A stretch of DNA of 64,000 nt from the NCBI GenBank assembly GCA_963680875.1, contig OY804588.1, positions 60,276,369 through 60,340,368 of the forward strand, written 5' to 3'. Both the position numbers and the translations under genes were made by a program. How positions within the stretch are numbered: position 1 is the first letter of the stretch; each line of letters starts with the position of its first letter. Source of the DNA: Bathymodiolus brooksi (Eukaryota; Mollusca; Bivalvia; Mytilida; Modiolidae). The notes under the pieces are model-generated. The model did no database searches, was not told where the DNA came from, and saw only the letters and a list, made by a program, of their open reading frames with translations. This document shows positions 52,101 through 62,801 of the stretch, one piece after another.

Positions 52101-55100
52101 TAGCACAAACGTAAATTGCCACTGTCAGTCAAAAACTAAAGAAAGTAAAGGCTGTAATTATTATTTGCCAGACCTCAAATCAGATTGCAACAATGGAGAA
52201 AAGCTACTGTAGTTCAAAGTCTATTTTTTAATTGGATATGCATTAACGTTTACACATGTCTGGATGTAAATAAACAGTTCGATAGATCGTATTATTACAT
52301 TTATGGTTCTATACAGTATTATAAAACCATATACATATAATTCGTTTTTTTATGATAAATCGTCATATTGCACGACAGAATTTCATATTGAACGATCCAT
52401 TTAGCAGTGGGCCAAATCCTGGCAAAAATTTTAAAATTTACTAGCCAAACGTTTTCTACATCCGTTGCAATGACGTCACACAAACACAAACAGAAAGTGG
52501 CACATAAGTTTTACAAATGCAAGCAGAATGCAAATATAAATTTATACACATCAAATTAGTAATATAAATTTGTACATGTGTCTATGATATTAAATGGATC
52601 AGCTCATGTGTTTTTGAATTTGAATAAAAACAACAAACAATCCCTAAAAATTTATCCAGGTACACACAAAAAAAATTGGGAATGTTAAATGTAATAAAAC
52701 AATTACAGCACTTCATTTTGTGCAATATGATGTGTTATGGAGCACTGAAAAGCAATATTGCTTTTCAGTGCTCCATAGCACATCATATCGCACTCAATGA
52801 AGTGCAATAATTGTATAATATTAACCCTGTGTCGGGTATAAAATACCAATGCAGATGGATAAATATCTGAAGCGACCCCATGCATTTCAACAAATTTTGA
52901 ATTGCCAATCTTCGCATATATGAACATATTTGATATGAGAACTATGATCTTATGCCACAAAAATGAGAAAAAATAAATCAAAAGTTTGTTTTGTTGAAAG
53001 TAGCTTCGGACAAACATTTCCGGTAGCACAGTACCGCATTGCGTCTCCTTTCCAAAATGGCGCCAATGTTGTTTGCTTACAAAAAACAAATACAAATAGT
53101 TTTATTTTAAGTCGGGCACATATAAACATAAGCTCTAATGAACGAAATTTAAGTCTCTATAAACTGTATTGGATTACTTTCCAAGAAAATCACTTTCAAA
53201 ATACTTAATGGATACGATAGACTTCAATAAACACGTGCACGATATCGATTTGGGAATTCATATCAGCAAATTGGGGATAAAAACAGGGTAATTGTCATTG
53301 GGAATGGGGCCGAAATTCGGCCCTAGAGAGATGGCTGAAAAATCCCTGGTCTTGTTAAACTCTTAATAACCCAATTAAACCCCTTCATATGATCTGGTAG
53401 CCTTACATGAAATAATGTACAAACACATGATAGCTTACTTTTTATTTTATTTTAGTGAGTGATTGTTAATTAACGCCATGTGAGCAATTTTTCAGCCATA
53501 ACATTGGCAAGAACAAGTTACATTTCAATGAGATGATGTCTGCTAGGTACCAGACCATCTTTATTGTGTTAGCTCACTGAAACAACAGTCTGCAGGTAGA
53601 CATGTTGCTCCACTCAGACACATTATACTGATTCCGAGCAAACCAGTCTATGCTCTTACTCCTTAATACTGTGTGCTTAGCGGAGAAGTAATAAGTATAC
53701 ACCAATTATATAGTCATTGGTTTCATCCGATACTATCTACAGCACGAAACACAAGCATGCGAACCATTATACCACTGTTGCGTTTTTTTATTTATTTAAG
53801 GAATATATTCAATTTTTTAACAGGTTATACGATATAACCTGGTTTGGGCCAGTTTATGCTTAATAAACTGTGAAGCAGTTCATGAAAAGAGTAAACTGTT
53901 CCAAAAGGTATAACCTGTTCAAATATTTCAAAATTCCCTATAATTTAATTTTTACAACAAAATTTAATGATTCCTCGATTTTAATCACATTTTTTTGTAC
54001 AATTATTTCATAGGACTATTTGAATTTGTCGTTGACGACTGAATATGTTGGTGACGTCACAATACCAACCCAAGTTATCAAGTATAACCAATTTTTCTCC
54101 AGGCGGATCAACCAATCAGATTGCAGTATTCACATCAAATTAAATTATTTGGGATTTTAACTTACCTAACAAATTTAGATATATCATCAACTTTATCTGT
54201 TGCTGTTTTTATCATCTGAAAAAAAAAAAAGAGTGAGTGAGTGATTGATGTTTAATGCCAATTCAGCACTTTTTCAGCTATGTCATGGCGAGAACAAGTT
54301 AATTTTCATTGAGATGATGATGAGGTCCACTTTGTTCTAGACCAACATGCTGAGTTGGATTTTTATAGTGCTAGCTCACTGAACCAACAGTCCGCGGGTA
54401 GACATGTCGCTCCACTCTGACAAATTATCCTGATTCCAATCCAACCAGTCTTTGCTCTTTCTCCTTAATGCTGCGTGTTTAGCGGAGAAGCAACAAATAC
54501 CAATTTGATAGTCTTTGGTTTGACCCGACCAGGGCTCGAACCCACGATCTACCACACCCGAGGCGAGCATGCTAACCATTACGCCACTGATGCGGTTTGA
54601 TGAAAAAAAGAGGAAAAATTCAATTATACATGTACCACAAAACTACATTTTTATATCAACAACAAAAAAGAGATGCAAATGTGAATCATTTTCTGTGAAC
54701 AGTATTAAATGGACGACAATATGAACAAACGTAACTACAATTAACGACCTCTCTATAGCTAGCACTTAACTTTATAACACACTAAAAATAGATAGTGATG
54801 GAATACAATGGAAAATTCATTCAACCTTTTAGTTTCAGAGGAAACAATTTAAAAATTTCAACAATAAAATATATGTAGATATCAAATTTAGTATGAAGGA
54901 TGGGTTTGTGGAATAACCTTCATCAAGTTGAAATATTGGAAAATCAATTTAAAGTACAGTACAGTCAGAGACATACCATGATAAATCACTGTGATAGACG
55001 TATCACTCATCTTGGTGATTTGAATACATCTTTTGTTCTATTGAATATATTTTCAAAATTTCTTTTACATTTAGAGTGTTACTTACTATCACCCAATAGA

Positions 55101-58100
55101 CATATCAAGATAAGTAAATAGATAAAACAGACCAAAAGATATATCAGTATCACTAAGAAGAGTGATACATCTATCACAGTGATTTATCATGCTATGTCTC
55201 TGACTGTACTGTACCTTGGGAGCAAGAAAACACCAAAGGACCTACACAGGATAGCCAAAATCTGTCCAAGTCACCGATACATGAGGAACGAGAACCTTAG
55301 TTTTAATAATAATTACATTATGTAGGAACTATAAATTTCAATAATAAACATATCTAACAAACCATGTCAGTGTAGAAATAAGTGACTACTATGCAGATGA
55401 CATCCACAGGTACTAATAATCCACCAGTAAGAGTTATTGGCAAGTAAATATTGCCTCTTGTGGTCGATCTGCATTATATATAAACCTTTGCAGAGGGCCT
55501 TGCATACACAGTTCTTCCCAAGTTAAATTATATTTTAACTTAAGCTGACCACAATTAATGTCAGAAAGATCTGGTGTAGAAAGTGCCAGTGGGCTAGGGC
55601 TTATGACAGAAATATTTCAAAATGTGAAGTGAAGCGATTAAATTTTAATACTTACCAATAAAAGTTCTCCATCTTCATTGATCTCATTTTCCCATTCATA
55701 GCTAAAAGTAAAATTCAAATAACTTCTGGGGTCCGTGTTGCTCATCTTTTTAGTTTTTTGTGTTGTCCGATTACGTGTTTTAAGGTTCTGGGTTCCGTGT
55801 TATGATGTCTGTTACGATTTTCGCATAAAAACGATGTTCGGTTCGTCTCTATCTCTAGTTGTTTGTAGGAGTGTGTATGTCTTATTTGCGTTATTTGTGC
55901 TTGTTTGCATTAGTGGTGTCCAACACATACTGTGTTGTGGTTTTTTTTTTCGTTTTGTCCTTCTTGATTGCCCCATTCGGTATTCTCTAACGTTTATTTT
56001 AGCTTTCCAAAAATGCTTGTCAATATCATTCAAAAATGACATATTCACTACACATAATTAACATTTTCTAATACTATTAATAGATATGTGTTAAATGCTA
56101 TTTATATAATGCATCTTTAACATATTGATTTTTTTTGACAAGAGGAAACCTAGGGTCAATGGTTAGAAACTTTGAATGTGTATTACAATAGATATATTTT
56201 GTACACCAAGGGGGGTTTGAGGTACGATCAGGTCATAAGAAAGACAATAAAATTGGTATTTGGTGCTTCTCCGCTAATCACACAGCATTAAAGAGTTGGA
56301 CAAGAATCAGGATAATGCGTCCAAGTGGTGAGCGACATGTCTACTCACGGACTGTGGCTTCAGTACTGAGCTAGCACTATAAAAATCTAACTAAGCGTGT
56401 TGGTCTAGTACTAAGTGGACATCATCATCATCTCATTGAATGTAACTTTTTCTCCCCATAATATAGCTGAAAAATTGTTCATTTGGTGTTAAACAACAAT
56501 CACTCATTCCATATACCCATGGGTCAGACCCCACAGACACTACTTCTTTGAGTGAGCGAGTGAGTGACTGTTGTTTAATGCCAATTCAGCAATTTTCCCC
56601 CTATATCATGGCGAAAACAAGTTAATTTTCAATGAGATGACGATGAGGTCCACTTTGTACTAGACCAACACCGATGCGGTTCACACTTCTTTGAATAATT
56701 GTGCTAGATGAAGAAGGGGTGTAATGTTATATACTTACACAGAGGTAATACCAGGTATTATATTGACACAGGATGTAATGTTATATACTTACACAGAGGT
56801 AATACCAGGTATTATATTGACACAGGATGTAATGTTATATACTTACACAGAGGTAATACCAGGTATTATATTGACACAAGCTGTAATGTTATATACTTAC
56901 ACAGAGGTAATACCAGATATTATATTGACACAGGATGTAATGTTATATACTTACACAGAGGTAATACCAGGTATTATATTGACACAAGATGTAATGTTAT
57001 ATACTTACACAGAGGTAATACCAGGTATTATATTGACACAAGCTGTAATGTTATATACTTACACAGAGGTAATACCAGGTATTATATTGACACAGGATGT
57101 AATGTTATATACTTACACAGAGGTAATACCAGGTATTATATTGACACAGGATGTAATGTTATATACTTACACAGAGGTAATACCAGGTATTATATTGACA
57201 AAGGATGTAATGTTATATACTTACACAGAGGTAATACCAGGTATTATATTGACACAAGCTGCTAATTTGTTCTTCACTAGACCACTATAATATAAATAAA
57301 AACATCTAATTTTATTCATAAAAAGAGTGGTATCTTATGTTTTTGCTTTATTATGAAAAGAAGGTTTTCAGTGATGATCATCAATTCAGCAATATCAACA
57401 AAACGAACAATCACCTCTCATCTGAACTCATGCCATTGAACACAAAAAAGACCACGACATATGACATTGGAAATCCAGGTCATTGCTTGTGACAGGCACA
57501 AAAATGAATACAGTGGAACTTATGCAATCCGACACCTGAGTTTTCTGTCATCCTGTGACATCCTACAAAAAATTCATGGTCTCAAAGTATTTCTGTTAAC
57601 TAAAATAAAACCTGAGAATTCCGACATCCTGTATAATCTGACACATTTCCCTGGTCGGTTTATGTATATGTATATGAAGTTTACATATAACTCTTACAAA
57701 TTCAGTTCTTTTCTTCTGTTTTTTTCTTATTTATTGGTTTTTAGATGGGTTCAATTCATATTGCTTGATTTTTAGATTTCTATATAATGTTTTGTAGATC
57801 ATTGTTTGTCTTTTTTTTTGGAGCCGTGGATGTGATCGCATAGTAGTTGGATTAACAACTACCTATGTAATCAGTGCCTATCAACACTAACATCCTGAGT
57901 TTGAATCTCTCTGATGGTGAGGTGTATTCGGTACAACATTACTGGTTTTTGTGAGGTTCGTATTGTTCAATCCGTTCTTTTCTGTGCAATGTTTGATGGA
58001 TCATTGTTTATCTTTTTGTCCTTTTTCTTTTTGGCCATTCATAAAATTTTAATGATTTACAGTTTCAATAACCCTTGTAGTATCTTCAAACTTGTTTTTT

Positions 58101-58466
58101 CTTAATGATGTTTTGGTTTGGTTTATGGTGTTTGACACCACTTTCAACAATATTTCTGTACCCAGAGAAAACCACAGACCTGTCACAAGTTACTTGCCAT
58201 GAACGGGGTTCGAACTCACAACTTAAGTGACGATAGGCACTGATTGCACAGATAGTTGTAAATCTAACTACCATACGATCATGACCACAATGGCCCTTTT
58301 CTTAATGATAATTAACACTTAAATAAATATTCATGACTACCTACTGTGATAATTTTTTAGCCACTTCAATATTAGGTACAGTGACAAAAGCCATGGAATA
58401 TGTTCCTGGTACATATGTACTCATAGCTTTACAGAAGTGTCTAACTAAACCTAGGAAAACTGGCAT
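49014..58466 (-). CDS. CUTA: CUTA divalent-cation tolerance protein homologue, 6 recognised exons
   Basis: CutA proteins form compact trimers; bacterial members are tied to copper tolerance and the animal protein to acetylcholinesterase anchoring and processing. CDS on the - strand: 58466-58345, 57284-57225, 55701-55656, 54215-54166, 50978-50936, 49109-49014, all GT-AG, 138 aa from the internal Met. Visible family motifs: [15 protein letters not shown] (18-32), [19 protein letters not shown] (46-64), LLMIKT (75-80), [10 protein letters not shown] (95-104) and NPPYLKWI (112-119), plus a short charged tail. The match to human CUTA is continuous across all junctions. The exon at 58345-58487 is open upstream of this Met to an acceptor at 58488, so the true start may be in an unrecognised upstream exon. 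Introns contain SINEs and a minisatellite made from one exon's end. Confidence 0.9.
49165..49385 (-). repeat. Family H fragment
   Basis: Inverted match to 38990-39210 ('gttggagggctcatatctta' sense of the repeat, 'catgttgctagtttc'). Lies in the last CUTA intron. Confidence 0.6.
50136..50389 (+). mobile_element. SINE-A in CUTA intron, antisense to gene
   Basis: Full copy with a slightly shortened head ('gggccgtcttggttctggtt') and tail 'ggtgttaaacatcataacca'. Confidence 0.85.
50758..50840 (-). repeat. Single copy of the 19.5-kb minisatellite unit
   Basis: Inverted match to 19690-19790, including the outside flank. It shows the pre-amplification form of the sequence. Confidence 0.75.
50936..50978 (-). 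CDS. CUTA: CUTA exon 5 of those recognised
   Basis: 43 bp. Completes an Arg codon and then encodes [14 protein letters not shown], the most conserved CutA segment (HPYxVPE-like). Acceptor 'tattttgtag', donor GTTAGT. Confidence 0.92.
51081..51450 (-). mobile_element. SINE-B, full length, sense to CUTA
   Basis: Reads on the - strand from 'aaccgcatcggtggtgtaat' to the CACTCACTCACTC tail, ending about 100 bp upstream of the next CUTA exon. Confidence 0.88.
51530..51690 (+). mobile_element. Old SINE-A fragment
   Basis: Degenerate match: 'tgtgaattcaattcac', 'gtttgtcagtgacttg', 'ggatttcctctaccaacaaa'. Confidence 0.5.
52700..52813. repeat. Palindrome, about 55-bp arms
   Basis: Nearly perfect inverted repeat centred near 52756 ('agcaatattgct'), outer ends 'attacagcacttcatt' and 'aatgaagtgcaataat'. 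Open frames over it are a consequence. Confidence 0.88.
53454..53783 (-). mobile_element. SINE-B, diverged
   Basis: Tail 'tagtgagtgattg', body 'gatgatgtctg', 'gtctgcaggtagacatgttg', head 'accattataccactgttgcg'. Confidence 0.75.
53815..53940. repeat. Imperfect inverted repeat
   Basis: 'aacaggttatac' near 53819 is mirrored by 'gtataacctgtt' near 53918, with further pairing 'cagtttatgcttaataaactg' inside. Shares 'ggttatac' with the hairpin at 47866. Confidence 0.7.
54166..54215 (-). CDS. CUTA: CUTA exon 4 of those recognised
   Basis: 50 bp encoding [16 protein letters not shown] plus two bases of Arg. Acceptor is a 12-T run plus CAG; donor GTAAGT. The pyrimidine tract joins directly to a SINE-B tail (54231-54597). 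Confidence 0.92.
54231..54597 (-). mobile_element. SINE-B, full length, immediately upstream of CUTA exon 4
   Basis: Intact tRNA-like head on the - strand ('gtgggttcgagccctggtcg'), body and CACTCACTCACTC tail. The tail ends 15 bases before the exon's AG. Confidence 0.9.
54870..55345 (+). repeat. Family K copy split by a foldback
   Basis: Family K sequence at 54870-54945 ('gtagatatcaaattta', 'ggaataaccttcatca') resumes at 55218 ('gggagcaagaaaacaccaaa', 'caggatagccaaaatc'). The interruption is an inverted repeat with arms 54953-55020 and 55145-55217. Confidence 0.7.
55656..55701 (-). CDS. CUTA: CUTA exon 3 of those recognised
   Basis: 46 bp. Completes Val61 and encodes [15 protein letters not shown], the CutA YxW...E(D/E)xE segment. 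Acceptor 'ttacttttag', donor GTAAGT. Confidence 0.93.
55728..56003 (+). repeat. Family H repeat copy
   Basis: 'gtccgtgttgctcatctttt', 'cgatgttcggttcgtct' and 'gtggtgtccaacacata' match 38890-39210. Confidence 0.75.
56225..56508 (+). mobile_element. SINE-B, 5'-truncated
   Basis: Begins within the body ('aattggtatttggtgcttct') and ends 'gttaaacaacaatcactcat'. Antisense to CUTA. Confidence 0.8.
56549..56682 (-). mobile_element. SINE-B with large internal deletion
   Basis: Tail and 3' body joined directly to the last bases of the head ('ctagaccaacaccgatgcgg'), omitting about 230 bp. Confidence 0.8.
56716..57257. repeat. 54-bp minisatellite, 10 copies, derived from a CUTA exon end and its donor
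   Basis: Each unit, read on the - strand, contains the 3' end of the CUTA exon (TGTGTCAATATAATACC + TGGTATTACCTCTGT) and then GTAAGTATATAACATTACA. The highest-coordinate copy is the real exon end (57225). Copies are nearly identical, with variants mainly at the junction (AGCTTG, ATCCTG, ATCTTG or ATCCTT). Because 54 is a multiple of 3, long + frames exist; they are antisense artefacts. Confidence 0.95.
57225..57284 (-). CDS. CUTA: CUTA exon 2 of those recognised
   Basis: 60 bp completing His41 and encoding [19 protein letters not shown], the CutA LAACVN motif. Acceptor 'tatattatag', donor GTAAGT. It is the source copy of the adjacent minisatellite. Confidence 0.93.
57822..57945 (+). mobile_element. 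SINE-A head half, inserted in a family I copy
   Basis: 'gtagttggattaacaactac' through 'ggtgaggtgtattcggtaca', 3'-truncated. Family I-like sequence flanks it on both sides (about 57780-57820 and 57950-58090, antisense). Confidence 0.65.
58115..58297 (-). mobile_element. SINE-A with body deletion, sense to CUTA
   Basis: Tail 'gtgtttgacaccactttcaa', then directly 'gtacccagagaaaaccacag', through to the head 'catacgatcatgaccacaat'. Lies about 50 bp downstream of the CUTA donor at 58344. Confidence 0.8.
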
Positions 58467-58487
58467 TAAACAATGACCACACACCAC
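58345..58487 (-). CDS. CUTA: CUTA first recognised exon (N-terminus uncertain)
   Basis: Open from an AG acceptor at 58488-58489. Encodes VVCGHCL, then [32 protein letters not shown] and IEVAKKLS, ending in two bases of His41. The hydrophobic segment resembles the N-terminal hydrophobic stretch of animal CUTA. Start is either ATG at 58466-58464 in this exon or an upstream exon. Confidence 0.82.
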
Positions 58488-58530
58488 CTGTAAATACAAA
58501 TGAATATTTATTCAATTTATATACATGTAG

Positions 58531-58680
58531 GGGTTAGGGTTAGTGTTGTGGCGTTTAACACCACTTTCAACAATATTTCAGCAATATCGTGGCGGTCAGT
58601 TTTATTGGTGGAGGAAACCGGAGTCACAGGAGAAAACCACCGACATGTCACAAGCCACTGGCAAACTTTATCACATAATT
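58531..58680 (-). mobile_element. SINE-A, head missing, 40 bp upstream of a CUTA exon
   Basis: 'ggcgtttaacaccactttca' through 'cactggcaaactttatcaca', sense to CUTA, tail toward the acceptor at 58488. Confidence 0.85.
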
Positions 58681-58889
58681 GCTAAGAATAGGAAAAACAT
58701 GTGTACAGCATTTTCTGAGATCTCAAGCCATCCACAATTCATTTTTTTTTATTATCTCAAATGACAATGGATATTTTGCTTTTTCTATAGATTTTTTTCT
58801 TTCCCATATCACTGCCAATACTTTCCCAGACCAGAATGTATATGAGTAACACGGCGGTGTCTTATATTATAAGATGCAGGAACTCCTTA

Positions 58890-59187
58890 CCCTTCAAACC
58901 AAAGACAATAAAAATTGGTATTTGTTGCTTCTCTGCTGAGCATGTCACAATAAGGAGAAAGAGCAAAGACTGGTTGGCTCAGAATCAGGATAATCTGTCC
59001 GAGTGGGGCGACATGTCTATCTGCGGACTGTTGTTTCAGTGAACTACAATGTAGCACTATGAAAATTCAACTAAACGGACCTCACCATCATTTCATTAAA
59101 AATAAACTTGTTTTCGCCATGAAATATGGCTGAAAAATTGCTGAGTTGGCGCTAAACAACAAATTGAATAATCACTCACTCACTATA
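58890..59187 (+). mobile_element. SINE-B, 5'-truncated
   Basis: Body from 'caaaccaaagacaataaaaa' and 3' end 'ggcgctaaacaac', then 'aatcactcactcacta'. A short family I/H-like segment precedes it. Confidence 0.8.
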
Positions 59188-59221
59188 AATTTTATACATA
59201 AATATTTTATTGATATAGTGA

Positions 59222-61668
59222 CGAGTGTTTTAATCTCGTAGAATTCCGAAGAAATTTTCTGCTCTGCACCTCGGACTGGAGATAGAGATCAGAAAATGTC
59301 TTCGGATTAACCCATTTTAATCTCTTATGCAGAGCAGAAAATTTGGTGGTTAGTAAAAGTGGTAACCCGGGCCCGGGTCTGGTTCCAAAAACCCTGGCCC
59401 AAATTCGTATTTTCTTGATTACATCTTTATTAAGGCATTAATTTTAAATAAAATTTGAACATAATGCATAACATTATGTATCTTATCACATTTTTTAAAC
59501 AAATATATAAAAAAATAGTTTTTATATGAAATATCGGCAATATAAGTTTTCGAAGTTAGTAAAAGTTGTAACTCGGACCAAGGCGAAATTTTCAATTAAT
59601 CGTTGATTACACCTTTATTTCTCGTTAAAACTTCACAATATTCAGAATGAACATTTTTCAGTATTAAAGAAATGTAAAAAATATTTGAAATTCAATGGTA
59701 ATGTTCTCTTTTGTCATTATGGGAGCATTTTAGATTCTGATAAAAGTTGTAACCCAAGCCGGAAGTGATAAATTGTTTTGAATCAGTTTACAAAATGTAC
59801 ATACAGTACATCTTAATTCTTACAAAATTACCTGTAAAAATATAATATTTCAAAAATATATAGAGAGATATATTAAACTTTTTGTTGAATTTTTTTGGTT
59901 AATTTCTTTGCAAAAATTTTATTTTTTAATTCTTTATAAAATATAGTTTAGTTAAATTAAGAATTTTTAATCCATTGTAATCTTTTTGTTATAATTTTTA
60001 AACCTTAATTTAATATAAAAAGAAGATATTGATATTTAAAAAGATACATTTTTTTTCATAAATTGTTACGGTAACCACACCTCCCAAATGATTTTTACAA
60101 AATTATTCTTTGGCATTTTTCCCCCTCAAAATTATGGCTCTGAGAAGGCGTCCACATCGCAGAGCTGGGCAGTATCCAAAATTGATACTGGCAAACTCCT
60201 CAATATTTACCTGTACAATTACCTGTTCTTGTTGGTCACGTGACCAGTCTTTGTTTACAAGTCGTAATATATTAATATTGCATCGTGGAGAAAAAAGAAA
60301 ACTTTTTTCTTAAATTGATAAAATATATTTGTTGTTGTATTGAAGTATGTTTTTACAAAATTTCAAGAACTTTAAAGAAGAAATAAAGGTGCAATCATTG
60401 ATTAACGGAAAATTTCGTCTTGGCCCGTGTTACAACTTTTATCGTGCGGGTACATATTTTGACGTGGACCAGAAATGATGCACCGAGATGCATTCGGGTT
60501 TTATTTATGAACCGCAAAACCTATGACCTCAGAGGTTTGAGGTTTCTTCACGTTGACGTCAGTGTTCGCTGTTGTATCCTACAACATGTGGAAATCACCC
60601 ATAAACAAGGTTAGAAATCATCAAGTTTTGTTATCCATATAAAACCGCCATTTTTCCTTACGTCCAAAAGATCATCTACTAAAATAGACCCACGATTGGC
60701 CTAAAACCCTTCAAAGTTTGAATTCCAGAGAAATTCTTTGTATGTGTTAACAGTTATCTACCATGAAATTATTTCAATGTTTCCATATTCAGATGGTCGT
60801 TGTGCCATTTTTACGAAATAATCCGTCTGCTGTTGTTTTTTCAGCGATTTATATTTTCTGCCAAAAAATTCTGAGGAAAATATTCGGAGCGCATCTGGGT
60901 TTTTCATTGCAGGTATTCCATTCGTAAAAAACCCAGGGTTATCGTTCTTGTACTTTCGTCTAATATGATGTAGTTTGACCTAGAAACGAAGCTGCTTCGC
61001 TATTCTCGGCGAGATTTCTTGGAAAAGATCGACATACGGACTGAAATTCGAACATGGGCAATTAGGTAAGTTTCTTACAAACAGTTTGATATGACAGTGC
61101 CATATGTAGACAGGGTAAAAAGTGTAAAAAACACGGGGGTTTCCCAACCGAGGTGAGCGATATGGCACGAAATATGAAATGGAGTTGCTTACCTTCTCTT
61201 TTATACTGTATCAGTCGAAAAACTGTGGAAACAGAATACACGTATTATTCATGATGTATGACGTCTACTGATATTGTCAAATGAAGAAAAACGAATGATT
61301 ATGAAAATTTTGAAAAAGGAATGATTTATATGAAAATTTTGAAAAAAGGGGGGGTAGTAGAGAAAAGGGGGAGGAGGAAACGAAATTCATGCCCCATGCG
61401 CCTGTGGTTCCACGGGGATACTAACTTCGAAAACTTATTTTGCCGATATTTCACATAAAAAAAACTATTTTCTTTTTAAATTGGAAAATGTGATAAAATA
61501 TATCATTTTACGTAATATGTTCAAATTTTATTAAAATTAATGCATTAATAAAGTTGCAATCAAGAAATATCGAATTTGGGCCCGGGTTTTTGGAACCGTA
61601 CCCGGGCCCGGGTTACCACTTTTACTATGCACCGAAAATTTCTTCGGAAGTCTAATCTCAACGAGAAT
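59222..61668. mobile_element. 2.4-kb long-TIR (foldback-like) element
   Basis: Arms of about 215 bp: 59340-59555 is the inverted match of 61435-61630, sharing 'agtaaaagtggtaacccggg', 'ggttccaaaaaccc' and 'gaaatatcggcaa'. The outer ends share 'ttccgaagaaattttc'. A 'taaaagttgtaac' motif recurs at about 59566 and 59739, and inverted at about 60428. The middle has no recognisable transposase. It contains a family E copy (61205-61411). Confidence 0.75.
61205..61411 (-). repeat. Family E copy
   Basis: Matches the inverted copy at 22450-22648 over its length, from 'actgtatcagtcgaaaaact' to 'catgccccatgcgcctgtgg'. Confidence 0.9.
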
Positions 61669-61949
61669 ATTGAATAATCTCCCTTGTTACGAGTGCCTGT
61701 GTCGTGTGACGTTTATAACTAACAGAGGCTTGACAGTCTTATATCTCTGTCACTATTTTAAGCCATTAAGAATAAGTCGTAAATTTTTTCTTTGTCTTTA
61801 CCCCAATGAGGATAAATCCCCAAATATGACGTCGAGATATCTCCACAGTTCTTTCTTTCCAATATAGGGATATAGTAATCCGGGGAAAGAAATGTGCAGT
61901 CTGCTGTTGTTAAAAGATATCGACTGATAACCAAAAGCAAGGGAGTTTA

Positions 61950-62105
61950 CCCCTGTTTTTAGTGGGATTCATGTTACTCGATTTTTAGTTTTATGTGCAT
62001 GTTTTGTAGATCGTTGTTTGTCCCTTTGTTCTTTTTCTTTTGGTCATTGGTCTTCGATTTACAGATTTTGATTACCCCTTTGGTATCATCAAAAGCTTCA
62101 TAGCC
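61950..62105 (-). repeat. Family I fragment
   Basis: Inverted family I features: 'ttttgtagatcgttgtttgt', 'ctttttcttttggtcattg', 'ttcgatttacagattttgat'. Confidence 0.65.
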
Positions 62106-62801
62106 TCAATGGACGACAGAAAGAAATTAGATACGATCAATTTTCATAAAAAAAAACCAAAACAATAACCTAAATAGTCCAAAATATTAAAACTGTAGGC
62201 GTGAAACTTGCACTTCACACCACAGGCACTTGTTTCATTCAAAAAATATATGCCCCCTCCTCTTCCTTACTTCAAGGTAAATATCTGCCCTTTTCCCATT
62301 CCCCACTTCGCCTCAATATTTTTCGCTTATTTGTGATCCTTTTGCTGACCCAATTATTTCGTTACACTCCCGAGATATTTCTCTTTTCGACTGCGACATT
62401 TAAATATAACTACCGGGCCCCGCTCAGACGAATTGGACAATAATATTCAGCGAACGTCGCTTGGCTACTTTTCAGTCATTGAAACGGATACAGCCACTTC
62501 CGATTTGGGCTGGATTTTTCATATGCATTCGGAATTCTCTAGACCGGCCATGTGTAACAATGCCATCATGATCATCTCCTCTCAAATGTAAAGAAAGCCT
62601 TTAAAATACAGATAATTGTTCAAATGCAGATTATAAAAATATGTTCAACTCCAAATTACTGACATTTTATTTTTAAAGCACCTTTTTTTTAATTTTCTAA
62701 ATCAATTTAGACCGGACCGGAAGTGGCTGTATATACCGGTAGTTCTGACTTTCCAACAGCCTGAAAAAGAGAAAAAACAAAATAAGTACTATATGAATGA
62801 T

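Noticed and set aside
53035..53110. Short + strand peptide starting MAPMLFAY
   Set aside because: Only 17 codons, no homology; kept only as a possible promoter observation.
56708..57290. Two + frames of 185-188 codons with perfect 18-residue repeats
   Set aside because: Antisense reading of the CUTA-derived 54-bp minisatellite.
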